From Actinacidiphila paucisporea (GTDB lineage Bacteria; Actinomycetota; Actinomycetes; Streptomycetales; Streptomycetaceae), in assembly GCF_900142575.1 (NCBI RefSeq), contig NZ_FRBI01000022.1:1-64000 (forward strand): DNA of 64,000 nt. The letters are read 5' to 3'. The notes under the pieces are model-generated. The model was not told the DNA's origin. It saw only the letters and a program-made list of their open reading frames with translations, and did not search any database. This document shows, piece by piece, positions 50,609 to 58,680 of this stretch. The translations under genes and the position numbers were made by a program. Every line of letters begins with the position of its first letter. Position 1 is the first letter of the stretch.

Positions 50609-51577
50609 ATGACCAAGAGCCCCCTGCTGTCGCTGCCCGGCGCCGTCCCCGCGGAAGGCCCTGACGAAGGGGTGGCCGCGCACTACGGCGACCTCTTCCG
50701 TGAACAGCGCTCGCTCGCCGACGGCACCGGTTTCGTGGACCTCTCGCACCGCGGTGTGGTGACGGTCAGCGGCGCCGACCGCCTGTCGTGGCTCCACCTG
50801 CTGCTCACCCAGCACGTGGAGAGCCTGCCGCCCGGGCAGGCCACCGAGGCGCTCGTCCTGTCCGCCCACGGCCACATCGAGCACGCCCTCTACCTGGTCG
50901 ACGACGGCGCCACCACCTGGATCCACGTCGAGCCCGGCACGCAGGGGGCGCTGCTGGCGTACCTGGAGAGCATGAAGTTCTTCTACCGGGTCGAGACCGC
51001 CGACGCCTCCGAGCAGTTCGCCGTCGTGTACCTGCCCGCCGGGTCGATCACGGCACTGCCCGCGGAATGGGTCGTACGGGAGACGCCGTACGGCCGGGAG
51101 GTCTTCGTCCCGCGCGAGCGCCTGGAGGAATTCGCCGCCCAGGCGGGACCGGCCATCGGGGTGCTCGCGCACGAGGCGCTGCGGATCGAGGCGCACCGGC
51201 CGCGGCTCGGCCTGGAGACCGACCACCGCACCATCCCGCACGAGCTGGGCTGGCTGGAGACGGCTGTGCACCTGCAGAAGGGCTGCTACCGCGGCCAGGA
51301 GACGGTCGCCCGGGTGCACAACCTGGGCCGCCCGCCGCGCCGGCTGGTCTTCCTGCACCTGGACGGCAGCGAGGTGCGGCTGCCGGGCCACGGCGCCCAG
51401 GTAAGGGTCGCGGCCGAGGGCGAGGACGGCCGGGCGGTCGGCATGATCACCTCGTCTGCCAGGCACTGGGAGCTGGGCCCGATCGCGCTCGCGGTCGTCA
51501 AGCGCAACACCCCGGAGGGCGCGACGCTGCTGGCCGAGGACACCGCGGCGACCCAGGAGACGGTCGTCGCCCCCTGA
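50609..51577 (+). CDS. ygfZ: Folate-dependent iron-sulfur assembly protein YgfZ
   Basis: This 322-aa protein is related to the glycine-cleavage T protein. The diagnostic YgfZ motif KGCYRGQE is present, inside VHLQKGCYRGQETVARVHN. It binds folate and supports assembly or repair of Fe-S enzymes in the cytoplasm. It follows the Fur-family gene by 117 bp. The start ATG at 50609 is taken because it begins the conserved region. Confidence 0.92.
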   Translation: MTKSPLLSLPGAVPAEGPDEGVAAHYGDLFREQRSLADGTGFVDLSHRGVVTVSGADRLSWLHLLLTQHVESLPPGQATEALVLSAHGHIEHALYLVDDGATTWIHVEPGTQGALLAYLESMKFFYRVETADASEQFAVVYLPAGSITALPAEWVVRETPYGREVFVPRERLEEFAAQAGPAIGVLAHEALRIEAHRPRLGLETDHRTIPHELGWLETAVHLQKGCYRGQETVARVHNLGRPPRRLVFLHLDGSEVRLPGHGAQVRVAAEGEDGRAVGMITSSARHWELGPIALAVVKRNTPEGATLLAEDTAATQETVVAP

Positions 51578-51589
51578 CGCGGCGGAGCC

Positions 51590-52015
51590 CTACAGCTCCA
51601 GGACGACGGTGAAAGGCCCGTCGTTGGTGAGCGAGACCTGCATGTCGGCGCCGAAGACCCCGGTCTCGACGGTCGCGCCCAGCGCACGCAGCTGGGCGAC
51701 GACCTCGTCGACCAGCGGCTCGGCGATCTGGCCGGGCGCGGCGGCGTTCCAGGTGGGGCGGCGGCCCTTGCGGGCGTCACCGTAGAGCGTGAACTGGCTG
51801 ATCACCAGCAGCGGCGCCGCGATGTCGGAGCAGGACCGCTCGTCGGGCAGGATGCGCAGCGTCCACAGCTTGCGGGCCAGCGCCGCGGCCTTCTCCGGGG
51901 TGTCGTCGTGCGTCACCCCGACCAGGACGCACAGCCCGGGGCCCTGCACGGCTCCGACGGTCCGCCCGTCGACCACGACCTTCGCCTCGCTCACCCGCTG
52001 GGCCACCGCACGCAT
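51590..52015 (-). CDS. dtd: D-aminoacyl-tRNA deacylase Dtd
   Basis: This 141-aa enzyme removes D-amino acids from mischarged tRNA. Its signatures are MRAVAQRVSEAKVVVDG, LLVISQFTLYGDARKGRRP and, near the C-terminus, ADMQVSLTNDGPFTVVLE. The SQFTLYGD and NDGPFT blocks form the active site at the dimer interface. It converges with the ygfZ gene, 12 bases apart. Confidence 0.96.
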   Translation of the reverse strand: MRAVAQRVSEAKVVVDGRTVGAVQGPGLCVLVGVTHDDTPEKAAALARKLWTLRILPDERSCSDIAAPLLVISQFTLYGDARKGRRPTWNAAAPGQIAEPLVDEVVAQLRALGATVETGVFGADMQVSLTNDGPFTVVLEL

Positions 52016-52391
52016 GGCCTCATTGTGTCGGGTGGGCGGACGCCGCCGGTATCCGGGTGGGCGGCGCGTACGCGGGGGGCTCGCGACCGGCTGCGGGGGG
52101 CGCGTACGGGCGCCGGCGCGCGCCGGGCCGGCCGCCTCGCACAACTGTCGCGACGGCCGTTCGGGTGCAGACCCGCTGCGGGGTGCCGGTAGCAGGTGGC
52201 AGCATCGACGGCAGGATCCCTCCCGTGGCCTTCCGCCGGGTGCGAGCCGCCCGTCAAGGGGCCGGCACGCCGGGGCTGCTGCGGGCGGGTGACGACAGGT
52301 ATGACCACATCCGGCGCCGGACAGACTCCCGGCACCGCGGGCCGCAGCGCCGGCGGTGCCACCCCCGGCGCCCACCAGGAAGGGCCACCGC
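52016..52391. other. Intergenic region between dtd and rsiG
   Basis: This 376-bp region holds the divergent promoters of dtd and rsiG. I see no hairpin, repeat or promoter pair strong enough to name. Short open frames here lack ribosome sites and follow the codon pattern of random high-GC DNA. Confidence 0.4.
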
Positions 52392-52976
52392 ATGCTGAAG
52401 GCCGACGCACCAGGGCCGTCCCGCCCGCCCGCGCCCCGCGGCCCGCTGGCGGACACCGCGGCCGCCGGCCTGGGCGACCTCGACCTGGCGGCGCTGCGCA
52501 CCCTGCGCGGGGACGCCCAGCGCGAGGAGGCCGACCTGTCGTATCTGCGCAGGCTGCTGCACGGGCGGATCGACATCCTGCGGGCCGAGCTGAGCCGCAG
52601 GGCGGGCACCTCGGCCGAGGGGCTGCCCGGCGGCCCGGACGCGCCGGTGCTCGACCGGCTCCCGGAGATCCTCGCCGACGGCCCGTCCCGGGTCCGCTCC
52701 GCCCGGCACGTCACGCTGGGCACCCCGCTGAGCCCCCGGGTCCAGCGGCTCGCCGCCGACATGCTCGCCGAGGTCGAGCTGTCCGACCTCGACGCCCGCA
52801 CCGACCCGGAGCTGCATGCCGCGATGGGCCGGCTGGCCCGCCACGAGCAGCAGGTCTCCGGCCACCGGCAGCGCCTCCAGCAGACCGTCGACGACTGCTC
52901 GGCCGAGATCACCCGCCGCTACCGCGAGGGCGAGGCCCACGTCGACGACCTGCTCGCGAACGACCAGACGTTCTGA
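52392..52976 (+). CDS. rsiG: Cyclic-di-GMP-dependent anti-sigma factor RsiG
   Basis: This 194-aa helical anti-sigma factor holds the sporulation sigma factor WhiG inactive when armed by c-di-GMP. The defining signature ExxxSxxRxxxQxxxD occurs twice in the family. Here the second copy is perfect (E152, S156, R159, Q163, D167). The first is E46, S50, R53, His57, D61, with His in place of Gln. The N-terminus is Pro/Ala-rich. The ATG at 52392 follows an aggaag sequence. The gene links c-di-GMP levels to the switch from aerial hyphae to spores. Confidence 0.9.
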   Translation: MLKADAPGPSRPPAPRGPLADTAAAGLGDLDLAALRTLRGDAQREEADLSYLRRLLHGRIDILRAELSRRAGTSAEGLPGGPDAPVLDRLPEILADGPSRVRSARHVTLGTPLSPRVQRLAADMLAEVELSDLDARTDPELHAAMGRLARHEQQVSGHRQRLQQTVDDCSAEITRRYREGEAHVDDLLANDQTF

Positions 52977-53042
52977 ACCGGGGGCGGCAGGGGGCCGGTT
53001 AACCGGGTGCGGGGCGCGGGCGCGGCTGCGTAACGTGCGGAC

Positions 53043-54299
53043 ATGGGTATTGAGATACGCACGATCACCGAGTCCGAGGTCGGCACGTGGGTGCGGGCGA
53101 TGCACACCGGCTTCCACCGTTCGCAGACCGTCAGCGCCGAGGAGATCGCGCTCGCACGGCCCGGCTTCGACCTGGAGCGCACGCGCGGCGCCTTCGACGG
53201 GGACCGGTGCGTGGCGACCCTGCGCAGCATGGCCCGGGACCTGACCGTGCCGGGCGGCGGTTCGGTGTCCGCCTCCGCGGTCACGAACGTCACCGTGACC
53301 GCCACCCACCGCCGCCGCGGCCTGGCCAGCGGGCTGATGGCCGCCGACCTCGCCGCGGCCAAGGAGCGCGGCGAGGCCGTGTCGATCCTTGTCGCCGCCG
53401 AATACCCGATCTACGGGCGCTACGGCTTCGGCCCCGCCACCTGGGTCACCGAGTGGGAGGTCGACGTACCCAGGACCGCCCTGGACCGCCGGTACACGGG
53501 ACCCGACCCGGCCGAGGGCACCGTGGAGCTGATCAGCGCCGCCGAGGTGCGCGCGCTCGGCCCGGCGCTGCACGAGCGGGTCCGCACCCGTACCGTCGGC
53601 GCCATCAGTCGCGACGCGCGCTGGTGGGACCGCGCCACCGGCGCGATCGTCCTGCCCTCGTTCGGCTACAAGGAGTCCTTCTTCGCCGTCTACCGCAATG
53701 CGGAGGGCGAGGTCGACGGCATGACCGCGTATCAGGTCAACGACCCGTACTGGCCGGACAAGCTGCCCAATGCCGACGCCGAGGTGCTCTGGCAGATCGC
53801 CGCCACCCCGGTCGCCGACGCCGCCCTGTGGCGCTACCTGCTCTCGCTGGACTGGGTGGTGCGGCTCAAGTCCGGCCACCGCGCGCCGGACGACATCCTC
53901 CCGCTGCTGCTCGGCGACCCCCGCGCCGCCCGCACCAAGACTTTCGCCGACTACATGTGGCTGCGGCTGCTCGACATCCCCGTCGCCCTGTCCGCCCGCG
54001 GCTACGCCCCGCTGGCCGCGGACCTCGTGCTGGACGTCCACGACCCGGCGGGCCTGGCCGGCGGCACCTTCCGCCTGGAGACCGCCCCGGGCGCCGCCCC
54101 GCGCTGCACCCCGGCGCCGTCCGCGGCCCCCGACCTGAGCCTGGACGTGGCCACCCTCGCCCGCCTCTACCTCGGCGACGAGTCCGCCCTGCGCCTCGCG
54201 GCCCTCGGCCTGGTGGCCGAGCACCGCCCCGAGGCCGCCGCCATCGCCGACCACCTCTTCCGCACCCCGCGCCGCCCGTGGTGCCCCGAGGTCTTCTGA
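53043..54299 (+). CDS. Eis-like GNAT acetyltransferase
   Basis: This 418-aa protein has the tripartite Eis architecture. An N-terminal GNAT domain has the CoA loop VTVTATHRRRGLASGLMAAD. A second GNAT-like domain follows (SFFAVYRNAEGEVDGMTAYQ) and then an SCP2-like C-terminal domain ending in PWCPEVF, whose terminal Phe carboxylate is used in Eis catalysis. Eis-type enzymes acetylate amines, including aminoglycosides, at several positions. The natural substrate here is unknown. It ends at a bidirectional hairpin. Confidence 0.9.
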   Translation: MGIEIRTITESEVGTWVRAMHTGFHRSQTVSAEEIALARPGFDLERTRGAFDGDRCVATLRSMARDLTVPGGGSVSASAVTNVTVTATHRRRGLASGLMAADLAAAKERGEAVSILVAAEYPIYGRYGFGPATWVTEWEVDVPRTALDRRYTGPDPAEGTVELISAAEVRALGPALHERVRTRTVGAISRDARWWDRATGAIVLPSFGYKESFFAVYRNAEGEVDGMTAYQVNDPYWPDKLPNADAEVLWQIAATPVADAALWRYLLSLDWVVRLKSGHRAPDDILPLLLGDPRAARTKTFADYMWLRLLDIPVALSARGYAPLAADLVLDVHDPAGLAGGTFRLETAPGAAPRCTPAPSAAPDLSLDVATLARLYLGDESALRLAALGLVAEHRPEAAAIADHLFRTPRRPWCPEVF

Positions 54300-54318
54300 C
54301 CCCCGCCGGGCATGTGCA

Positions 54319-54349
54319 GAGCCCCCGGGCCTCTCGGCCCCGGGGGCTC
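54319..54349. terminator. Bidirectional terminator after the Eis-like gene
   Basis: gagcccccgggcc pairs with ggccccgggggctc (one bulged base) around a tctc loop. It overlaps the stop codon of the small minus-strand gene at 54348 and lies 20 bases after the acetyltransferase stop. Confidence 0.8.
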
Positions 54350-54527
54350 AGTGCTGCGCGAGATAGGCCAGCGCGATCAGGATGCCGCCGGCGCACCATG
54401 CCTGCGTGCCGTGCCTGCGGGACCGCGACCCGATCCCGCAGAACAGGAGTCCCGCTCCCATGACCGGGCCGTAGCGGTTCTCCAGCCCCTGCTGCACCAG
54501 CCAGACCAACAGTTCCGTTAACAGCAT
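54348..54527 (-). CDS. Small membrane protein with a TTA codon, 59 aa
   Basis: This 59-aa protein starts MLLTELLVWLVQQGLENRYG and ends GILIALAYLAQH, with short hydrophobic segments at both ends and a basic loop (SRSRRHGTQAW). The ATG at 54527 has ggaggggg eight bases upstream. The third codon is TTA (54521-54519), which in Streptomyces is read only by the developmentally produced bldA tRNA. Translation may thus be limited to late growth. No family is recognised. Confidence 0.65.
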   Translation of the reverse strand: MLLTELLVWLVQQGLENRYGPVMGAGLLFCGIGSRSRRHGTQAWCAGGILIALAYLAQH

Positions 54528-54844
54528 CGCCCTCACCCCCTCCTGGGCGACTGACGTGGTCTTCTTCCCTCCATGGCGACGACGCTAGGTCCCCGACTTG
54601 TCGGCGCCCAGCGGGTCCCGGGCCCGCACCTGCCCGGCTTGGCTGCCGGCACCCGGATGTCGGCTGACGCTCGTGCGGCACTGGACGGGCGTGTGGGCCG
54701 AGCCTGCTTGGTCAACTTCGCCAACTTCCGGTCAAATCGCAGAAGTTGATTGATGCCCGGCAATCATGTTGTGCCACTTGGCGGAGATCGCAAAACGAAT
54801 CTCAGTCAAGTCCCAAAGTTGACAGAGGGTTGTACGCTGTTGCC
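54528..54844. promoter_or_regulatory. Regulatory region upstream of the GntR gene
   Basis: The 317 bp contain no defensible gene. Between 54712 and 54822 the motif tcaactt/aagttga recurs: tcaactt at 54712-54718, a partial caactt at 54722-54727, aagttga at 54743-54749 and aagttga at 54816-54822. This could be a multi-site operator for the GntR protein. TTGACA (54819-54824) overlaps the last copy, but no -10 lies at a proper distance before the ATG. Confidence 0.5.
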
Positions 54845-55723
54845 ATGAGCCTGCACGAGTCGGCTGTGAGCGGAAGTCCGCCCGACGTGCCGTATCTGCG
54901 GATCGCCTGGGAGCTGCGCCGCGACATAGGAGAGGGCAGGTTCGCGTCGGGAGCCCAACTGCCCACCCAGGCGGCGCTGGTGCGGCGCTTCGAGGTGTCC
55001 CGCGCCACCGTGCAGCGCGCGCTCGACGAGCTGCGGCGGGAGGGCCTGATCGACTCCCAGCAGGGCCGCGGCTCCTACGTCCTCGACCGGTCCGCGGCGC
55101 ACTCGTCGCCCGAGCCGGCGGGCGTCGGCCTGACCACCTACGTGGACGCCGCCTTCGAGGCGGCCGACATCACCCTGGACTCCTTCTCGTTGACCGCCGA
55201 GACGCTCAACTCCGCGCTCCAGGGCCCGCTCCACCGGGTGCGGACCGGTGAGCTGCGCCCGGACTCGATCGCCGTACGGCTGCTGCTGCCGTCGCCCGAC
55301 GCGGACCTCGCGCTGCCCAAGTCGGTGGACGACGAGGCGGACGACCGGCCGCTGCGCCGACTCCGCACGCTGACGATCAGCCAGGCGATCACCCTGCAGA
55401 GCGCGGTGGGCGCGCTCGCCGACTCCGGGCACGTGGCGGATGTGGCGGTGCACATCAGGACGATCCCGGTCACCCCGATGCACAAGCTGTACCTGCTCAA
55501 CGGCACCGACGCGCTGTACGGCTACTACGAGGTGGTCAGGCGCAGCGTCCCCTTCGGCACGCAGGAGGCGGAGATCTACGACGTCCTCGGACTGGACGCC
55601 ACCCTCTTCCACTACTCGGCGGCGACCGACGACGACCAGGGCGCGGCCTACGTCCGCAGCTCGCAGCGCTGGTTCGACTCGCTCTGGTCAACGATCGCCA
55701 AGCCGTTGACACTCTTTGAGTGA
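54845..55723 (+). CDS. GntR-family transcriptional regulator
   Basis: This 292-aa protein has an N-terminal GntR winged helix (YLRIAWELRRDIGEGRFASG; ALVRRFEVSRATVQRALDEL; REGLIDSQQGRGSYVLD). The C-terminal half of about 200 residues contains MHKLYLLNGTDALYGYYEVV and IYDVLGLDATLFHYSA and is unlike the common FadR or UTRA effector domains. It may be a ligand-binding or enzyme-like module. The stop overlaps the start of the HAD gene (GTGA). Repeats of tcaactt upstream suggest autoregulation. Confidence 0.87.
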   Translation: MSLHESAVSGSPPDVPYLRIAWELRRDIGEGRFASGAQLPTQAALVRRFEVSRATVQRALDELRREGLIDSQQGRGSYVLDRSAAHSSPEPAGVGLTTYVDAAFEAADITLDSFSLTAETLNSALQGPLHRVRTGELRPDSIAVRLLLPSPDADLALPKSVDDEADDRPLRRLRTLTISQAITLQSAVGALADSGHVADVAVHIRTIPVTPMHKLYLLNGTDALYGYYEVVRRSVPFGTQEAEIYDVLGLDATLFHYSAATDDDQGAAYVRSSQRWFDSLWSTIAKPLTLFE

Positions 55724-56439
55724 CCTCGCACCTGACCCCGCGCACCACGGTCGACACGCTCACGGAGCTGCTGGCCGCTGCCCACTGCGTCCTGTTCGAC
55801 TTCGACGGTCCACTGACCTCGGTCTTCGGCGGGCACGAGGCGACCGAGGTGGCGGCGGCGCTGAACACCCGTATCGCGTCGTGGCCGCAGGCGCCCGACC
55901 TGACCGACCGCACCGACCCGATGCAGATCCTGCTCGACGTGGCGACCGCGTTCGACGGCTCGCGACACGACCACCGGGTCGCGGAACTGGACAAGCTGCT
56001 GGCCGATCAGGAGGCCATAGCGGTCGCCTCGGCCCGCCCGACGCCGTACGCCGACTCCCTGGTGCGGCGGCTGGCCGCACGCGGCAGGGCCGTCGCCGTC
56101 ACGACCAACAACTCGGCGGCGGCGGTCGTGAGCTATCTCGACATGCGCGGCCTGGCGGCCTGCTTCGGGCCCCATGTGCACGGCAGGGCGGCCGACCCCC
56201 GGCTGATGAAGCCGCATCCCTCCTGCCTGTGGGAGGCGATGCGCAGCACGGGCACCGGCCCCGGCGAATGCCTGATGATCGGCGACTCCCCGCGCGACTA
56301 CGAGGCCGCCTGCGCCGCCGGTGTCGCCTTCCTCGGCTATGCCAAGGACGCCAGGAAGCAGCGGCAGCTGGCGGACGCCGGCGTCAAGCACATGGTCGAC
56401 TCGCTCGTGCACGTGTACCAGGCGGCAGCCGTCGCGTAG
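55720..56439 (+). CDS. HAD-superfamily phosphatase
   Basis: This 239-aa hydrolase has the four HAD motifs: nucleophile Asp in VLFDFDGPLT, Thr/Ser in VTTNNSAAAV, Lys in RLMKPHPSCLW and acidic pair in MIGDSPRDYEAA. A helical cap lies between motifs I and II. It removes phosphate from a small metabolite. It is translationally coupled to the GntR gene, and together with the following kinase-like gene it suggests a small phosphorylation/dephosphorylation module of unknown substrate. Confidence 0.88.
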   Translation: MTSHLTPRTTVDTLTELLAAAHCVLFDFDGPLTSVFGGHEATEVAAALNTRIASWPQAPDLTDRTDPMQILLDVATAFDGSRHDHRVAELDKLLADQEAIAVASARPTPYADSLVRRLAARGRAVAVTTNNSAAAVVSYLDMRGLAACFGPHVHGRAADPRLMKPHPSCLWEAMRSTGTGPGECLMIGDSPRDYEAACAAGVAFLGYAKDARKQRQLADAGVKHMVDSLVHVYQAAAVA

Positions 56440-56574
56440 CCCGGACCGCCCTCTGGTGGCGGACGGCTTCCCGGCGAGCGCGCGGCGGACACCGTGCCGG
56501 CACTACCCTCCACTCCACGCGGCGGCTCGGCCGGTCGTGGCGTCACCTGGTTCACCGCGCAGTCGAGGAGTTCT

Positions 56575-57720
56575 ATGACCCGGGGAGTCGGCGCCCGTGC
56601 CGCCGCCGTGGGGGCGGACTGGGTGGAAGGGCCGCTCAAGGGCAACCACCACTACTCGTTCGCCGTACGGCTGGACCGTGGGTCACCGCTGGCCGGCGAC
56701 GTCACCTGGCTCAAGCTGCGTGAGCCGCGGCCCGGGGTCTTCTGGTACGACATGCGGTTCTTCCCGTCGGAGGACCTGCTGCTGCAGCGGTTGCAGGGCC
56801 GGCTGCCGCATGTGCCGCGGGTGATGCGCCACCGGGTGGCCGGCGACACGCTGACCTTCGCGGAGTTCATCGAGGGCGTCACCCTCGACCGGCTGCCCGC
56901 GGCCGCCGAGCGGGTGCCCGAGCGCGTCCTCGGGCAACTGGAGGAGCTGTTCGCCGCACTGGCCGCGATCGACCCGGAGCCGCTGCTCGCGGAGGGGCGG
57001 TCCTCCTGCGACTGCGCGGACGGTGCGGGCGGCGCGGGCGGTGTGGGCGGCGCGGAGGACGCGGGCGGCGCCGGTGACCGCGCGTCGGTCGGCTTCCTGC
57101 GCGAGCTGCTGCACTTCGCCGTCGGCCACATCTACCTGCCCCACCGGCCGCGGCTGGGCGGCCTGTTCGAGGACCTCGGCGTGAGCGACGAGACGGTGAC
57201 CGGCCTGCCGCACCGGGTGCCGCCCCTCACGCCCCGCGCACCCCGCCTGCTGCACGGCGACCTGCACCGCAAGAACCTGGTGGTCGACCGCAGGGGCGCG
57301 CTGTGGGCCATCGACTGGGAGCTGGCGCTGATCGGCGACCCGCTCTACGACCTGGCCACGCATCTGCATCTGATGGACTACCGGGCCGACCAGGAGGGTG
57401 ACGTGATCCGCCGCTGGCGCCGGGCCGTCGGTGCGGACGCGGCCCGCGGGCTGGAGGCGGACCTGCCGCACTACCGCGCCTTCAAACGCGTCCAGTCGGT
57501 CTGCACCGACGTGATCCGCGGTGCCGCCCGCCTCGCCGAGCACCCGGACGGCGCTCCGCTGAGGCGGGTGGCGGCCGTCGTGCACCGGGCGCTGGTGGCG
57601 GCGCGGGAGCCGCTGGGGATGGAGAAGGTGCCGCCGGTGGTGGCGGTGGAGGCGGCGTTCGAGGCATGGCTGGCTTCCCACAGATCAGAGATCCTTAACG
57701 ATTCACGGCACGAGATTTAA
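56575..57720 (+). CDS. APH/choline kinase-like phosphotransferase
   Basis: This 381-aa protein has an aminoglycoside-phosphotransferase fold. The catalytic loop reads LLHGDLHRKNLVVD and the metal-binding segment AIDWELALIGDPLYDLATHL. A Gly/Ala-rich insertion (about 155-170) lies in the N-lobe connection. The P-loop-like strand of kinases is replaced by GNHHYSFAV. It probably phosphorylates a small alcohol or amino sugar with ATP. The ATG at 56575 has gaggag four bases upstream. It follows the HAD gene by 135 bp. Confidence 0.85.
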   Translation: MTRGVGARAAAVGADWVEGPLKGNHHYSFAVRLDRGSPLAGDVTWLKLREPRPGVFWYDMRFFPSEDLLLQRLQGRLPHVPRVMRHRVAGDTLTFAEFIEGVTLDRLPAAAERVPERVLGQLEELFAALAAIDPEPLLAEGRSSCDCADGAGGAGGVGGAEDAGGAGDRASVGFLRELLHFAVGHIYLPHRPRLGGLFEDLGVSDETVTGLPHRVPPLTPRAPRLLHGDLHRKNLVVDRRGALWAIDWELALIGDPLYDLATHLHLMDYRADQEGDVIRRWRRAVGADAARGLEADLPHYRAFKRVQSVCTDVIRGAARLAEHPDGAPLRRVAAVVHRALVAAREPLGMEKVPPVVAVEAAFEAWLASHRSEILNDSRHEI

Positions 57721-57757
57721 CTGGACCTACCGCAATCGGCCGGGCGAGACTCGCCCC

Positions 57758-58585
57758 ATGACCCCGGACCTGTACGTACCGCTCGTCACCCCCTTCACCG
57801 CCGCGGGCGGCATCGCCCACGACGCGCTCGAAGCGCTCGCCGAGGAGGTCCTGGCGGACGGGGCGCGGGGACTGGTGGCGCTCGGGACGACCGGGGAGCC
57901 GGGGAGCCTGGACGACGAGGAGCGGGACCGGGTCGTCGAGGTGGTCGGGCGGGTCTGCCGGCGGGCCGGGGCGCGGTTCGTGGTCGGGGTGGGGGACGGG
58001 CGGCGCGGGCTCGGACGGTGGAAGACGGCGCCCGACGCGGCCCTGGCGACCGTGCCGGCCTTCACCCGTCCGGGTGAAGCCGGGGTCGTCGCGCACTTCA
58101 CCGCGCTGGCTGCGCGCAGCGGCGTACCGCTGCTCGTCTACCACGTCCCCGCCCGCACCGGCCAGCAGCTCACCGCCCGCGCGCTGCGGGAGCTGGCCGC
58201 GATCCCCGGGGTGACCGGGGTGAAGTACGCGGTCGGCGGCATCGACGCCGAGACCGTCGACCTGCTCGGCGACCGCCCGGCCGGCTTCGACGTGCTCGCC
58301 GGCGACGACGTCTTCGCGCCCGCGCTGCTCGCCCTCGGCGCGACCGGCGCCGTCACCGCCTCCGCGCATCTGGACACCGCCGCGTGGGCCGAGCTGGCCG
58401 CCACCGGCGACCGGGCGCTCGGCCACCGCCTCGCCGCCCGGGCCGCCGCGCTCTTCCGGGAGCCGAACCCGACGGTGATCAAGGCCGCCCTGCACGCGCA
58501 GGGCCGCATCCCGACCCCCGACGTACGGCTGCCGCTGCTGCCCGCGGGCCCGCGGGCGCTGGCGGGCGTACGTCTCGGCACCTGA
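57758..58585 (+). CDS. DapA/NanA-family lyase (4-hydroxy-tetrahydrodipicolinate synthase-like)
   Basis: This 275-aa TIM-barrel aldolase is slightly shorter than typical DapA. The pyruvate-binding motif reads ALGTTGEPGS. The Schiff-base Lys156 is in GVKYAVGG, the catalytic Tyr in VYHVPARTG, and the Arg two residues after Pro is the one that in DHDPS contacts aspartate semialdehyde. It lies 95 bp upstream of asd, whose product is the DapA substrate, so a lysine-branch role is plausible. Streptomyces also carry several DapA-like paralogues of other function. Confidence 0.85.
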   Translation: MTPDLYVPLVTPFTAAGGIAHDALEALAEEVLADGARGLVALGTTGEPGSLDDEERDRVVEVVGRVCRRAGARFVVGVGDGRRGLGRWKTAPDAALATVPAFTRPGEAGVVAHFTALAARSGVPLLVYHVPARTGQQLTARALRELAAIPGVTGVKYAVGGIDAETVDLLGDRPAGFDVLAGDDVFAPALLALGATGAVTASAHLDTAAWAELAATGDRALGHRLAARAAALFREPNPTVIKAALHAQGRIPTPDVRLPLLPAGPRALAGVRLGT

Positions 58586-58680
58586 AACCATTCGCCGCCC
58601 GCCCGCCGCTGCGGTGATACTCGAACGGGCGGGCACACCCAGCGCCGCGGACGGGCGCCAGCAGATCGGAGAGAGACCGC

